This document shows positions 1-8,753 of a stretch of 36,255 nt of DNA, piece by piece (the stretch's first letter is position 1; every line of letters begins with the position of its first letter). Where the stretch lies: assembly GCA_030017955.1 (NCBI GenBank), contig JASEGR010000026.1, positions 1-36,255 on the forward strand, in the 5' to 3' direction. Origin of the DNA: Candidatus Eisenbacteria bacterium (GTDB lineage Bacteria; Eisenbacteria; RBG-16-71-46; JASEGR01). Under the pieces are notes generated by a model. The model was not told the origin of the DNA and did no database searches. It saw nothing but the letters and a program-made list of their open reading frames with translations. A program made the position numbers and the translations under genes.

Positions 1-35
1 GCCGTGGAGCGTGCACTCTCCACGGCCCCTTTTTT
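1..35 (+). terminator. Intrinsic terminator at the left end (hairpin plus T-run)
   Basis: A near-perfect palindrome at 1-26 (arms GCCGTGGAG and CTCCACGGC around a GTGCAC core) is followed by CCC and six T residues at 30-35. This is a textbook rho-independent terminator on the + strand. If the genome is circular it ends the transcript of the gene finishing at 36157 and separates it from the scaffold gene at 82. The same hairpin recurs in flipped form at the right end. Confidence 0.75.
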
Positions 36-81
36 GGGCATCCCGAATCACGCCGAGGGGCGTTAAACCTGGGGAGAGAAA

Positions 82-822
82 ATGGAAATAACAGCGCCGC
101 AGATCATCCAGAGCAACCAAAACACGCCGCTGAATTCGGCGCCGAATCCGGCCGCCCAAACAGATGAGGCTCAAGCGGCTGTGCAGACCCAGCAGTACTA
201 TCAACAGCCGCCCCAGCAGGTTCAGGGGACTCAGCTTGGACAGAGGTTCAATCCGCAGGCGCAGTATGTTCCCTACGAGAGGTTCCAAGAAGTCGTCGGC
301 CAGGCCAATGAGTACAAGCAGAAGTTGGAGGAATACCAGAAATCAGGTCAGACAGAAGATGCCTCCGGAGCGGACACGGAGTACTGGAAGAATCCTCGCG
401 GGTATACGGACTCCAAGATCGAAGAGACGCAGAAGAACATGAATTATTTCGTTCAGGACGAGATTGATTACCGGACGACTCTTGGCCGTGTGCGTTCGAT
501 CCAAGGCTATAACGACCAGATCGAGGAGCAATTGGTCTCGGCGATCAAGACGTACAACCTGGCCAGCGCGGGACGCGGGAACGCCATCCGCGCGGCATAC
601 CGGATGGTCACAGGCAATGAGCTTGATCGGTCCGCTTCCACGGTCCAGGCCGCCGATTCGGTCAAGGATCGCCTGGCTCGTCCGGCCATGACAAGCCCAT
701 CCGGGTCAGGTTCAGGGATGTCCATGGATGATTTCAAGAAGATTCCTTTGGATGAATTCGCCAAAGACCCGAAGGGATACTCGATGAAGATGCTGGAGAG
801 TTCCCAGCAGGAAGGAGGTTGA
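82..822 (+). CDS. Putative capsid scaffolding protein
   Basis: 246 residues. The N-terminal 60 residues are rich in Gln, Asn, Pro and Ala and look disordered; the middle (about 65-130) is charged and helical (ERFQEVVGQANEYKQKLEEY), and the C-terminal part ends in an acidic, Gln/Glu-rich tail. Low complexity, helical content and a position two genes upstream of the major capsid protein are typical of phage scaffolds, which guide procapsid assembly and leave before maturation. No sequence family was recognised, so the call rests on composition and synteny. The start follows a GGGGAG ribosome site. It is the first gene after the terminator at the contig junction and overlaps nothing; the next gene begins at 825. 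It could instead be a capsid-decoration or head-protease-related protein, but no protease motif is visible. Confidence 0.6.
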   Translation: MEITAPQIIQSNQNTPLNSAPNPAAQTDEAQAAVQTQQYYQQPPQQVQGTQLGQRFNPQAQYVPYERFQEVVGQANEYKQKLEEYQKSGQTEDASGADTEYWKNPRGYTDSKIEETQKNMNYFVQDEIDYRTTLGRVRSIQGYNDQIEEQLVSAIKTYNLASAGRGNAIRAAYRMVTGNELDRSASTVQAADSVKDRLARPAMTSPSGSGSGMSMDDFKKIPLDEFAKDPKGYSMKMLESSQQEGG

Positions 823-824
823 CC

Positions 825-1265
825 GTGATAAAAAAGCTGGCAGTTCTAGCGGCCTTCTTGATCGGCTGTGGGTTGCCGTTTCTGGCCGTCGCGCAGATCA
901 ACACGCCGACGACTGGGGACGGGGTCAACTTGTCGCCGCTTGAAGCGCCGTGCAGGCATTTCGTCCTGGGACAGGCCACCGGGACGACGACCGTCGTGCT
1001 GGCCTCCGGGGTGTCTTACGTGGATTGGGTTCTAACGTCCACGTCCACGGCGGATGGAGCGAGCTATGTCGTGTTCGAGGATACGAGCGTGTTGACCAAC
1101 ACTACACTCGACCTCATGCGCGTCTACTCGCAATCCACGTCTCAAAATACGCTGGTCGAGTTTAAGCCTCCCGTGATATTCCTTAACGGTATTTTTGCCA
1201 ATAAGGCAGTCGCGGCGGACTGGGCGGTCGTCTGCTACCGCACCTACTCGACGCAGGTCCCGTAA
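825..1265 (+). CDS. Signal-peptide-bearing small virion-operon protein
   Basis: 146 residues. I use the GTG at 825, six bases after a strong AGGAGG site at 813-818; the in-frame TTG at 819 abuts that site and is too close. The N-terminus is a clear Sec signal peptide: a KK pair, a hydrophobic stretch (LAVLAAFLIG) and an AVA-Q cleavage motif at about residue 24. The remainder is rich in Thr, Ser and Val and probably beta-sandwich, with two Cys residues far apart. It sits between scaffold and major capsid genes, where a head decoration protein would be expected, but a Sec signal is unexpected there. It resembles in style, not obviously in sequence, the secreted-type proteins at 33271 and 34052. 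Function unknown; surface display on the head is an inference. Confidence 0.7.
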   Translation: MIKKLAVLAAFLIGCGLPFLAVAQINTPTTGDGVNLSPLEAPCRHFVLGQATGTTTVVLASGVSYVDWVLTSTSTADGASYVVFEDTSVLTNTTLDLMRVYSQSTSQNTLVEFKPPVIFLNGIFANKAVAADWAVVCYRTYSTQVP

Positions 1266-1286
1266 GCAAGGGGCCAAGGAGGATAG

Positions 1287-2120
1287 ATGGCTGTATTCGA
1301 TACAACTAACCAGGCGCCATTTTTAGCTGATGTCTGGGCTAAGAATGCCATGCTGGCCCGTGAGGAAGCACTCATCATGGGAAAGCGGGTTCTGCGCTTC
1401 GACGTGGAAGTGAAAAAGAAGGGTGACGTTCTGACGATTCCTCAGGTCACGAACCTCACCACCAACGCGGTTGGATCGGGGGGGACCTACGTCGGTCAGT
1501 CTCCTGCTGAGTCGAACTACACGATAAACATAAACCGATGGCGTGAGGCGGCAGTCGAGATACCGGACCTCATCACCGTCCAATCGAGCTATGACCTCAT
1601 GTCTCTGTACTCGAAGAAGATCGGTTATGCTTTGGCCCTGGATTTGGAGGATCAGCTTTTCAACCTCTATTCCGGCCTGGCTAACAGCGTGGGAACGTCC
1701 GGGATTGCGTTGACCGATGACACATTGCTCAACGCCATCCAAATCCTTGATGAGGGAGTTGCGCCTCTTGAGGACCGCACGATGACGTTCCGGCCTGCGT
1801 CCAAGCGGACGTTGATGAAGATAGACAAGTTCGTGGACTCTTCCAAGACCGGACTGGGCAGGGGCTCGCAGATCACGGGGTTGTTCGGGGAGATTTACGG
1901 TATCCCCGTTTACTTCTCCAACCGCGTGGTTTCTTCCTCGGGAATCAGGAATATGGTGTTCCACAAGGAAGCCTTCGGCGCGGCGGTGCAGATAGACATT
2001 AAGATGGAGAAGTTCCGCTTGAGTCTTGCGGATGACCTGGTGGGGCATATCCTGTTCGGGACGAGCGAGCTGCGCGACACTGCCGGAATGGGAATCTCTG
2101 CTTGCGAGGTGCTTACCTAA
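1287..2120 (+). CDS. Major capsid protein, HK97-fold type
   Basis: 277 residues, a usual size for a compact HK97-fold coat protein. It starts after AAGGAGG. The N-terminal region is helical and charged (VWAKNAMLAREEALIMGKRV), followed by a beta-rich segment with GDVLTIPQ and an E-loop-like glycine-rich stretch (GSGGTYVGQSPAESNYT). Near residues 180-200 is the motif YGIPVYFSN, which matches the P-domain strand pattern of many phage coat proteins, and the C-terminus has a long-sheet pattern (FRLSLADDLVGHILFG). The best fit is to the coat proteins of podoviruses and siphoviruses in the N4-gp56/P22-like group. Context (scaffold upstream, terminator and head-tail genes downstream) supports the call. 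The exact family is unassigned. Confidence 0.8.
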   Translation: MAVFDTTNQAPFLADVWAKNAMLAREEALIMGKRVLRFDVEVKKKGDVLTIPQVTNLTTNAVGSGGTYVGQSPAESNYTININRWREAAVEIPDLITVQSSYDLMSLYSKKIGYALALDLEDQLFNLYSGLANSVGTSGIALTDDTLLNAIQILDEGVAPLEDRTMTFRPASKRTLMKIDKFVDSSKTGLGRGSQITGLFGEIYGIPVYFSNRVVSSSGIRNMVFHKEAFGAAVQIDIKMEKFRLSLADDLVGHILFGTSELRDTAGMGISACEVLT

Positions 2121-2323
2121 TGAGCGATGTTCTCTGCCGGAACAAGAATGGGAAGTACGTTTACCTGCCGGAGGATGATGTGGCTGGTTTCCTCCTCCGT
2201 GAGAACGGGCCTCCACCTCCTCCGGTCAGCTCGCAGAAGGCGTATGTCGTTAAGGCTGGATCGGAGGAGTTCGCATCGGGAGATAAGGCGGCGAAGGGGA
2301 TCGGCTACAAAAACCTTCCCTAG
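2120..2323 (+). CDS. Small protein following the capsid gene
   Basis: 67 residues. The ATG at 2120 overlaps the capsid stop codon by one base (TAATG), implying translational coupling. The protein starts MSDVLCRNKNGKYVYLPEDD, has a proline run (PPPPP) in the middle and ends in a Lys/Gly-rich segment. It has no Cys pair or membrane segment. The fold is not recognised. Its position suggests a minor head component or chaperone for the coat protein, but this is inference only. An intrinsic terminator follows at 2380. Confidence 0.6.
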   Translation: MSDVLCRNKNGKYVYLPEDDVAGFLLRENGPPPPPVSSQKAYVVKAGSEEFASGDKAAKGIGYKNLP

Positions 2324-2379
2324 CCTGTTCGTGCCACGGCGTCATTCCAGGGTTCGCCGTCTGGAGATAAGGCGTAAAT

Positions 2380-2407
2380 GGGGGGATTCGCCACCTCCCC
2401 CGTTTTT
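2380..2407 (+). terminator. Intrinsic terminator after the capsid gene
   Basis: GGGGGA (2381-2386, with one more G at 2380) pairs with TCCCCC (2396-2401) around a nine-base loop and is followed by G and five T residues at 2403-2407. Partial terminators just after the major capsid gene are common in phages and reduce expression of the head-tail genes relative to the coat protein. Confidence 0.65.
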
Positions 2408-2433
2408 CGCCGCTTGCAGGAAAGGAGTCTTTA

Positions 2434-2910
2434 ATGTCCAAAGCGGATAACGTAGAAGTCACGATGGCGCCGATGACTAAGAGGGATCGCGTATTGTCCT
2501 ACCGGAATGGCTTGCCGGTCCTCAATCCTGATCGGACGCCGACGCTCATACAAAACGAGTCAAACCAGTATAAGTTCGTCCCCAGGGAGTTGGCTCTTGA
2601 ATTAGAGAAGGCCCACAAAGCCGTCATCCTGACGCCCAGGGATGGAGAGGAGTTCGTCCGGGGGACCAAGTTGGCCATGGGTATATGGGACGGCTTCAAA
2701 CCTGGCGAGATGATCCAAATTCACGGCAAGCCCATGGGCGTGGACGATATCGGCAGATTCGACCCGGCGGATGCGATCGAGGCGGCCAAGGTCTTGGTCG
2801 AGAAGTACAAGACCGACAAGAAGTCCGGCCTCGTGGTTGAGGTGGATGACAAATTCGATCCGCTGACGTTCGAGGGGAAGAAACGCGAGAGGCGTTTTGA
2901 TGAGGTGTGA
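2434..2910 (+). CDS. Hypothetical head-region protein
   Basis: 158 residues, starting after a good AGGAAAGGAG site. The N-terminal half contains YRNGLPVLNPDRTPTLIQNE and the C-terminal half is helical and charged (AIEAAKVLVEKYKTDKKSG, then a basic GKKRERRFDEV end). No catalytic motif, signal peptide or membrane segment is visible. It lies between the capsid gene and the head-tail adaptor, so it is probably a virion or assembly protein. Family not recognised. The next gene overlaps its end by 11 bases. Confidence 0.65.
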   Translation: MSKADNVEVTMAPMTKRDRVLSYRNGLPVLNPDRTPTLIQNESNQYKFVPRELALELEKAHKAVILTPRDGEEFVRGTKLAMGIWDGFKPGEMIQIHGKPMGVDDIGRFDPADAIEAAKVLVEKYKTDKKSGLVVEVDDKFDPLTFEGKKRERRFDEV

Positions 2911-3274
2911 GCGGCCTGGGCATCGCGGCGACCGCGTTATCCATCGCCTCATCGGCACTCATGTTGACGGCAAGTACATTGAGGGATGCCATTCGTGCGT
3001 GTTTGAGTCCCGTGTATTCGTTTATCCGACGGTAAAGAGGGACGTATTCATCCCCTCGACCGGAAAGTCCTACCGCATCAGCGCCGCGCATCGTCGGGAC
3101 ATAAAACTGCGCCGCGTGGCTCCCGACCTGTCCCATGTTTGGCGGGACAAGCGCGGCATCGGCTCGGCCATGACTTATTTAAATCCCGGCGACCGAAACA
3201 AGAAAAGCATCCGCATGGATCATCGTATCATCCCGGCTTTGGTGAGGGAACATGCTGGTCAGCACGATCATTGA
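2900..3274 (+). CDS. Hypothetical small basic protein with His/Cys residues
   Basis: 124 residues; the ATG at 2900 overlaps the previous gene. The N-terminal part holds CERPGHRGDRVIHRLIGTH and then CHSC, so a zinc-binding site made from one Cys, His residues and a CxxC pair is possible. The remainder is basic and beta-like. The stop lies 23 bases inside the next gene. The frame is open and consistent with the compact operon, but no family is recognised. A role as a head-completion protein is only a guess from position. Confidence 0.55.
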   Translation: MRCERPGHRGDRVIHRLIGTHVDGKYIEGCHSCVFESRVFVYPTVKRDVFIPSTGKSYRISAAHRRDIKLRRVAPDLSHVWRDKRGIGSAMTYLNPGDRNKKSIRMDHRIIPALVREHAGQHDH

Positions 3275-3971
3275 CCAGGCCCGCCGGGCGTCAAACGACA
3301 CAGACTCCACCAATCCGTTCCACACGGACGCCAATCTGCTCGATCTCCTGGATAACTGGCAGACCGACCTGGCGTTAAAAATTCGGTATCCCAGGAAACA
3401 GCAGACGATCAGCTTCGCCGTTGGCGCGGGCGGGGCGGCAGGTGCGGTGAATATGAACACCGACATCCTGGACATCAACGCGGTGATTCTTGAGCCTTCC
3501 AGCGGGACGGATTACACGCGGCTTAAACCGATCGCTGAGTTCGAGTTGGCAAAAAGACGTCCCAGTTGGCGATCAACGGACAACGCGAACGCCAGGCCGT
3601 CGTTCTACGTTCTGGTGAACACTCCCGCGTTGGCGGCGGCTGAGTTCCCCCAGCGGCAGATAACCACGGATACCACCTTCGACGTGGCTCTGACCATGCG
3701 CATATACGCCACGCAATCCCCGGCGGCGCTTACGGCACAGACTGACTCCCCGATATTCCAGGTTCCGTTTCATGTCACGGCGGTCTACTACCTCGCGTGG
3801 CATATGCTCCTTCCCAGGAACATTGAAAAGTCTATCGTCTTTGGACGCTTATACGAGAAGGAGGTCCAGAGGATACGAGCGCAGAGCAAGGAATTTTCCG
3901 ACGATTCATCCCAGGTATGGGACACCATCCATGCCGGAGGGGAAATGACCCCGGAGCGGTTGAGCATGTGA
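3252..3971 (+). CDS. Head-tail adaptor / tail tubular protein A-like
   Basis: 239 residues. Features typical of podovirus adaptor proteins are an N-terminal helix (MLVSTIIDQARRASNDTDS) followed by a segment carrying DANLLDLLDNWQTDLALKI, a central beta region and a C-terminal helix with YYLAWHMLLPRN and LYEKEVQRIRAQ. In T7 gp11 and P22 gp4 relatives the first helices sit against the portal and the beta domain binds the nozzle. The gene directly precedes the large nozzle-like protein, which matches the usual pair. The call is from this pattern and synteny, not a clear motif. Overlaps the previous gene by 23 bases. Confidence 0.6.
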   Translation: MLVSTIIDQARRASNDTDSTNPFHTDANLLDLLDNWQTDLALKIRYPRKQQTISFAVGAGGAAGAVNMNTDILDINAVILEPSSGTDYTRLKPIAEFELAKRRPSWRSTDNANARPSFYVLVNTPALAAAEFPQRQITTDTTFDVALTMRIYATQSPAALTAQTDSPIFQVPFHVTAVYYLAWHMLLPRNIEKSIVFGRLYEKEVQRIRAQSKEFSDDSSQVWDTIHAGGEMTPERLSM

Positions 3972-3977
3972 TGAGCG

Positions 3978-5660
3978 ATGCCGAAGATAGTAATTGATGA
4001 TTTTCGCGGCGGCAGGAACACCAACGACGCGGTAAACCTGGTCGCCAACAACCAGCATGCGGTGGGTAACAATGTCTGGGTCGAGACGCGGGCGCTGGCT
4101 AAGAGGCGCGGCTTCACGGTCCAGTCCATATCTCTAAACAGCCTGACGCCGATACCGGAAAACCTCTACACCAGCCACTTGGCATCGAGCAGTCTCCTGC
4201 GGCTCATGATCGCCGGGAGGGTGTCGGCTCATAGCCAAAAATATCTTCTCTACACGGACAACGGGACTTCCTTTTCGTGGGCCGGTTATGTGACCGGTAC
4301 CGTCTCGGTGACCGGCGCGACCGTGACCGGCTCGGGGACGGCCTGGTCCACCAACGTCACGGCGGGCGACAGGTTCATGGTCAACGCCGAGGCGACGTTC
4401 ACGGAAATATCAACGGTTGACTCCGACACTCAGCTGACTCTCACGGCGAACTACCCGGCGAATTATAGCGCGGGGAGTGCTTACACGGTTATCCAGCAGA
4501 TAACCCAGGGCCGACCGACCAGCATGGCGTCGTTTGATGTGTCCGGGGCGCAGAATATTTTCGTGGTGGACGGGACCAGGGGTTACCGCTACAACGGCAC
4601 GACGACGGTGATAGTGGCTGCCGTACCCGCGTTCCGCTATATCATCGCGTTCAAGAACTACCTGTTTGGCTTGGGTCATAACACGACCGATGTTCGTTGG
4701 TCAGCCCTAAGAGATGCCGCAACATGGAATTCCAATAATTTCCAGCAAGTCGGGACGGTGGGTAACCCGACCAGAGGATTCGCGATCTACGAGGACTCCC
4801 TCATCATCTTCACTCGCCGGGGGATGTACCGCTTGGTGGGGGACGTGTTCGATCCCTCCAACCCGACCTATGTTCTTCAACCCATCTCGGTTCCGGTGAA
4901 TTTCAATTTCACTTTCCCCCGGACAGCCGTCACGCATCAGGGGATACTAAAATTCCTGACGGCGGACGGTTGGTTCGCTTATACGGGGGGGGACAGTATC
5001 CAGAAAATAAGCTTGGTTGTTCAAGCTGACGTGGACGGATTCAGGCGCTTGGCGTTCGCCTCCGAGGCCATGCAGGATTCTGCCGTGGCTTTTGTTCACA
5101 ACGACCGTATGTGGTGTTCGGTGCCCGACAACGACGAGACTCCGGCTGACACGCTCAACACCATCTACGTCCAGGACGAGCGGGGGGCGTGGTGGAAGTG
5201 GGATATGTCCCAACAGTCGGCGGCGGGGGAAGTGTGCGATTTCGCCTTGGTTCAATACACCAGCGGCGGGACCTATAGTCTTGCGGCGGGGAATGTTGGG
5301 ACCACGTCTCTGACGACCCTGGATACTGGGAGCGCCGACAATACGGCGGCGATAAACGGCAGCTGGACCAGTCGGGAGTTTGTCTTTGATGATGATGTGG
5401 AGTTTTCAGAGATTCGCGTCACGTTGGCCACGCAGTCCGCTGGAAACCTGGTGGTCGGCTTCTCAATAGATCGAGCGACGGTGGTGAACACCAACGCTCC
5501 CATGACCGGCGGGGTCGGCACGGTGTCCAGACGCGCCATCCCGGTTCGCAGGATCGGCAAGGCGATAAGGGTCACCGTGTCGAACAATACGGCCGACCAG
5601 ACATTCGAGGTGTACAAGATTGAGATATTCTTCAATGAATCAGATGCGCAAAGAGCATGA
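3978..5660 (+). CDS. Tail nozzle / tail tubular protein B-like
   Basis: 560 residues, a usual size for podovirus nozzle or stabilisation proteins (P22 gp10, T7 gp12 relatives). The start of the protein (VIDDFRGGRNTNDAVNLVANNQ) resembles the N-terminus often seen in this group. The body is beta-rich with propeller-like units (FVVDGTRGYRYNG, KNYLFGLGH, WSALRDAATWN, SLIIFTRRGMYRLVGD). Residues about 95-170 (GTVSVTGATVTGSGTAWSTN onward) look like a separate inserted beta domain also seen in other phage tail proteins. The protein would form the tube below the adaptor and carry fibres. It is followed four bases later by fibre-like genes. Alternative: a generic tail-associated beta-propeller protein. 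Confidence 0.65.
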   Translation: MPKIVIDDFRGGRNTNDAVNLVANNQHAVGNNVWVETRALAKRRGFTVQSISLNSLTPIPENLYTSHLASSSLLRLMIAGRVSAHSQKYLLYTDNGTSFSWAGYVTGTVSVTGATVTGSGTAWSTNVTAGDRFMVNAEATFTEISTVDSDTQLTLTANYPANYSAGSAYTVIQQITQGRPTSMASFDVSGAQNIFVVDGTRGYRYNGTTTVIVAAVPAFRYIIAFKNYLFGLGHNTTDVRWSALRDAATWNSNNFQQVGTVGNPTRGFAIYEDSLIIFTRRGMYRLVGDVFDPSNPTYVLQPISVPVNFNFTFPRTAVTHQGILKFLTADGWFAYTGGDSIQKISLVVQADVDGFRRLAFASEAMQDSAVAFVHNDRMWCSVPDNDETPADTLNTIYVQDERGAWWKWDMSQQSAAGEVCDFALVQYTSGGTYSLAAGNVGTTSLTTLDTGSADNTAAINGSWTSREFVFDDDVEFSEIRVTLATQSAGNLVVGFSIDRATVVNTNAPMTGGVGTVSRRAIPVRRIGKAIRVTVSNNTADQTFEVYKIEIFFNESDAQRA

Positions 5661-5663
5661 CTG

Positions 5664-5963
5664 ATGTCCATACAGCTTGCGATACCGAAACTGGAGGATT
5701 TGCGGCTGTTCCAGTTCTTCAGGAATATCTTGGCCAAGGCGGTGGATGGAACGCGGGTTCCACTGGTCGTGGACGACACGAATCAGAGGGTTCTCATTGG
5801 GACAGCCGTGGCGCAGACAGCCAACAACGGCAAGTTGGAGGTATCCGGGGGGGACATACGGGTGGTGAACTCAGGAAGCGGCGTTATCATGGCTTCGGCT
5901 AATGGCACGGTTTTCCGCGTCAGCGTGGATAACAACGGCGCTCTTAGGGCGGACCCGCTATGA
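5664..5963 (+). CDS. Short tail-fibre-like or fibre-attachment protein
   Basis: 99 residues. The N-terminal third is helical (KLEDLRLFQFFRNILAKAVDG); the remainder is a repeating beta pattern (NNGKLEVSGGDIRVVNSGSG, NGTVFRVSVDNNGAL) like the shaft of trimeric phage fibres. It lies between the nozzle and a longer fibre-like gene and overlaps the latter by four bases (ATGA). It may anchor the fibre to the nozzle or be a short fibre shaft. No receptor-binding domain is visible. Confidence 0.55.
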   Translation: MSIQLAIPKLEDLRLFQFFRNILAKAVDGTRVPLVVDDTNQRVLIGTAVAQTANNGKLEVSGGDIRVVNSGSGVIMASANGTVFRVSVDNNGALRADPL

Positions 5964-6715
5964 GAAGTTTTGGTGCGCTGCTTTTATTGCTTCTCTGCGC
6001 TCAGGCGGGTCATGCCAGGAGAGCCGTGATGGAGGGGCTTGCGGCCTCAGCGAACACAGTCCTCATCAGCACTGTCAATACCAGGGTGAGCATAGCCACG
6101 ACGAGCTACAACGGAACAGTGGCGACTGTGGGCTTATATGTTACTAGCAACGTCGTTATCAGCAGCGACGAGACTGACAATATCGTTTTTTACGCGACCG
6201 GCTCGTTGGTTCTCAATGGGACAAATATTGGGTCCCAGATTACAAACGCGGCAATACTTACCGCAACCCAGACGTTCAGTGGGCAAAACACGTTTGGCGC
6301 TGCTTCGACATTTTCGGGAGGGGTCACACTAAATGGGGGAGCGACGGTCAGTTCAACAGCGACTTTCCGATCAAGCACTACTTTCCTGGGGAGCATGGTC
6401 GGCGATCAGATCATCAGCTCCTATGTCGTATGGGTTGGGACGAATACGCCAGGTGAGACGATATTATTTCAAGTGGGGGTCACGAGCGTGACGGACAACG
6501 GGGCGGGAGATTACACGGTGACTCTCTCCACTCCGTTCACCACGCCGTTTTTCTCCGTGCAGTGTACTTGCGCCTTCGCGTCCAGCGGCGGGAGATTTTG
6601 CCAGCGGGATACGGCCATGTCATCAACGGGGCATATACGGATTTCCGCGTTCTCTGATGCCGGGGTGTTGTCGGATTGCAACCAGCTAAACGTTTGGTCG
6701 GCGGGGAGGCAGTAG
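5960..6715 (+). CDS. Fibre-like protein with Sec signal peptide
   Basis: 251 residues. The first 19 residues form a clear signal peptide (MRSFGALLLLLLCAQAGHA), with cleavage likely after GHA. The middle has trimeric beta-helix style repeats (TFSGQNTFGAASTFSGGVTL, GGATVSSTATFRSSTTFLG). The C-terminal approx. 90 residues form a distinct domain (VTDNGAGDYTVTLSTPF, then several Cys residues), probably the tip. This is what one expects of a tail fibre or host-recognition protein, except for the export signal. It overlaps its neighbours by 4 and 1 bases, so it belongs to the virion operon. Whether the signal is used in the host is unknown. Confidence 0.65.
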   Translation: MRSFGALLLLLLCAQAGHARRAVMEGLAASANTVLISTVNTRVSIATTSYNGTVATVGLYVTSNVVISSDETDNIVFYATGSLVLNGTNIGSQITNAAILTATQTFSGQNTFGAASTFSGGVTLNGGATVSSTATFRSSTTFLGSMVGDQIISSYVVWVGTNTPGETILFQVGVTSVTDNGAGDYTVTLSTPFTTPFFSVQCTCAFASSGGRFCQRDTAMSSTGHIRISAFSDAGVLSDCNQLNVWSAGRQ

Positions 6716-7599
6716 TGGCCATCCGCATCAACCCACGGACTGGCGAGGTCACTGAGTTCAAGACCAGGATCAAGGGCGCTCCGGTCACTGAGGCCGAGAT
6801 AGCCAGGGTGCGGGCTCAAGGCGGGCAAGGCTCCAGAGCCGAGGAGTCAGCTTTACGGCTCGAGACACTGAGGCGGCTTCAACAGCAGGGCGGCCCCGGG
6901 GGGGCGGTGGATGTCTTCTCATTGGCGCAGGAGAACCCCGAGATTACCAGGGCCGCTCTACGTTCAAGGGCCGAGGCGCCATTGATGGGGAACCAGGAAC
7001 TTGAACAGCTTCTCCTTTCCCCGCAAGCCGATGCGGCCACGAGGGCTACGCTGGCACAGCAATTCGGCCAGGCGATAGGGGCCCCAGGGGTTCAGCAATT
7101 GGCTGGACAAATTCAGACGCAGAGGAAATCCGCGCTTGAGAATATCCTACAGAACATTCCATTCGACCAGCTCGCGCAGGCCGGACTTGATAGGGATGAC
7201 GTGGAACAGGCGCTTCGCAACATCGCGTTTGATCCGTCCTTTAGCGCTAAATTCGAGCGCAGTTTGAAAGGTGCAGCGGAAAGTCGGGCCAGGAGCGCGG
7301 CGGAGGGACCGGGGACGTTTAAGCAGCAGCTCCTACAAATAGCGCCGTTCGCATTAGCGCCTTTCCTGGGGCCAGTGTCAGCCGGATTGGCGGTAGCCTC
7401 GCCTTTCGCCAGGGAGATAGCGGCGCATCAGCAGGGCGGGGCTCTCGAGCGGGCTTTAGAGCCGGTCGCGAGTCAGAACGGAACAGGCCTTGATGACTTT
7501 GATCTGGCCTTCAATGAGGCGTTACAATTACCAATACAGGGCTCTTCGGCTGATTTCGGGACGAGCAGACGCGGCATACGCCCGCTTAGGGGGTTTTGA
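6715..7599 (+). CDS. Putative internal virion / ejection-complex protein
   Basis: 294 residues, starting at the GTG at 6715, which overlaps the previous stop (TAGTG) and follows GGGGAGG at 6703-6709. The protein is rich in Ala, Gln, Arg and Glu and helical (TEAEIARVRAQGGQGSRAEE, LRLETLRRLQQQ), with a hydrophobic segment near residues 215-240 (LLQIAPFALAPFLGPVSAGLA). Together with the next three genes it resembles the cluster of ejection proteins found below the tail genes in podoviruses. No enzymatic motif is seen. Function is inferred from composition and place. Confidence 0.5.
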   Translation: MAIRINPRTGEVTEFKTRIKGAPVTEAEIARVRAQGGQGSRAEESALRLETLRRLQQQGGPGGAVDVFSLAQENPEITRAALRSRAEAPLMGNQELEQLLLSPQADAATRATLAQQFGQAIGAPGVQQLAGQIQTQRKSALENILQNIPFDQLAQAGLDRDDVEQALRNIAFDPSFSAKFERSLKGAAESRARSAAEGPGTFKQQLLQIAPFALAPFLGPVSAGLAVASPFAREIAAHQQGGALERALEPVASQNGTGLDDFDLAFNEALQLPIQGSSADFGTSRRGIRPLRGF

Positions 7600-8744
7600 T
7601 GGCTTTTTTTGATGACCTAGCAAAAGGCGCTCTTGGTGGGGCAACCGGCTTCTTTACTGGCGGATTGCCTGGTTTGGTAGCTGGTGGACTCACTGGAGGG
7701 CTCAGAAGGGGTCCGTTGACCCTTCGAAGCGGGCTAGAGACTGGTTTAATGGGGGCCGGTGCTGGCGGGTTGGCCAAGGGCATAGGTGGATTTATTCCAA
7801 GGATCAGCACCGGAGCAGGGGCTGGCGCTACAGCGGGGGGCGGTTTCAGAGATCTCCTTGGCCGGGCAGGTGGCGCGTTTTCACGTGGAATAAAGGCGAT
7901 CCCGGGCCTCCTTGGCGGCTTGGGCGGACTTGGCCAGCTGGGGGGTATATTCCGCGGTGGTGGCCAACAACCAGGCGTTCAACAGCCGATGCAGGGAGCC
8001 CCGCCGCTTGGGGGGGCCCAAGGAGGACTACCTGCCGGAGGACAGTTCGACCTCGCCAGAGCCCTTAGTCTGCTTGGGGGGGGGGCGGCGACTGGCTTTG
8101 CCCTGTCCCAGGGTGGACCTGACGTAGACCTGGCAGGACTGTTCGAGGGTTCGACCCAGGCCTCCCAGCAGGCCTTTGAGAACCAGCTCGCCCGGGAGGC
8201 GCAGGCCAGGCATGCCATTGAACAGCAGTTCTTGGCCAACCAGGCGTCTACGCGTGGCAGACTTGAGGAATTGCTCGGTGGTGGCACGGAACAGGCCCTG
8301 CGGGGCATCCTGGACCCCCGTATAGCCCAATTACAGCGGCAAGGCCTCCTGGGAGGGCCTTCAGGGGCTCTAAACGAAGCCCTGGCGCAGTCTGCGGCTC
8401 AGGTGAGGGCCCAACAGCTCCCGGCTCTACTTGGCTTCGAGCAAGAGTCCGGACGCGGGTTGGACCTGTTGCGGCAAGGTGGCCTTGAGGGAGCCCTTGC
8501 CTTGCAGAGGGGCGGCCTCCAGCGGCAGTTCCAGCTTGAAGACCTGACCCGGGGAGCCTCATTGCGGGAGAGGTTGCTCCAGTCCGAGAGCGAGGCGGCT
8601 AAACGGCAGGCTCTTGCCCGGGCCGGAGGACAATTGGTCGGTTTCGGCCTTGGCGGAGCCCCCGGGGCGCAGGCTGGCCGGCAGGTGTTCGAGGATATCT
8701 TCGGCGGCGGGGGAAGCGGTGGAGCAAGGGTGTTGCCGGTTTAG
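7599..8744 (+). CDS. Glycine/alanine-rich putative ejection (pore) protein
   Basis: 381 residues, ATG at 7599 overlapping the previous TGA (TGATG). The N-terminal approx. 170 residues are extremely Gly-rich with hydrophobic zipper-like stretches (GALGGATGFFTGGLPGLVAG, GLMGAGAGGLAKGIGGFIP), and the C-terminal half is Gln/Leu/Arg-rich and helical (AQARHAIEQQFLANQ, LRERLLQSESEAAKRQ). Such membrane-active glycine zippers joined to long helices are typical of podovirus internal proteins that form a channel through the host envelope. Base composition is visibly G-rich in this stretch, with several runs of seven or more G. Confidence 0.55.
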   Translation: MAFFDDLAKGALGGATGFFTGGLPGLVAGGLTGGLRRGPLTLRSGLETGLMGAGAGGLAKGIGGFIPRISTGAGAGATAGGGFRDLLGRAGGAFSRGIKAIPGLLGGLGGLGQLGGIFRGGGQQPGVQQPMQGAPPLGGAQGGLPAGGQFDLARALSLLGGGAATGFALSQGGPDVDLAGLFEGSTQASQQAFENQLAREAQARHAIEQQFLANQASTRGRLEELLGGGTEQALRGILDPRIAQLQRQGLLGGPSGALNEALAQSAAQVRAQQLPALLGFEQESGRGLDLLRQGGLEGALALQRGGLQRQFQLEDLTRGASLRERLLQSESEAAKRQALARAGGQLVGFGLGGAPGAQAGRQVFEDIFGGGGSGGARVLPV

Positions 8745-8753
8745 GAGGATGGC

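Noticed and set aside
1323-2216. 297-residue - strand ORF opposite the capsid gene
   Set aside because: Shadow of the major capsid gene with biased His/Arg composition and no ribosome site.
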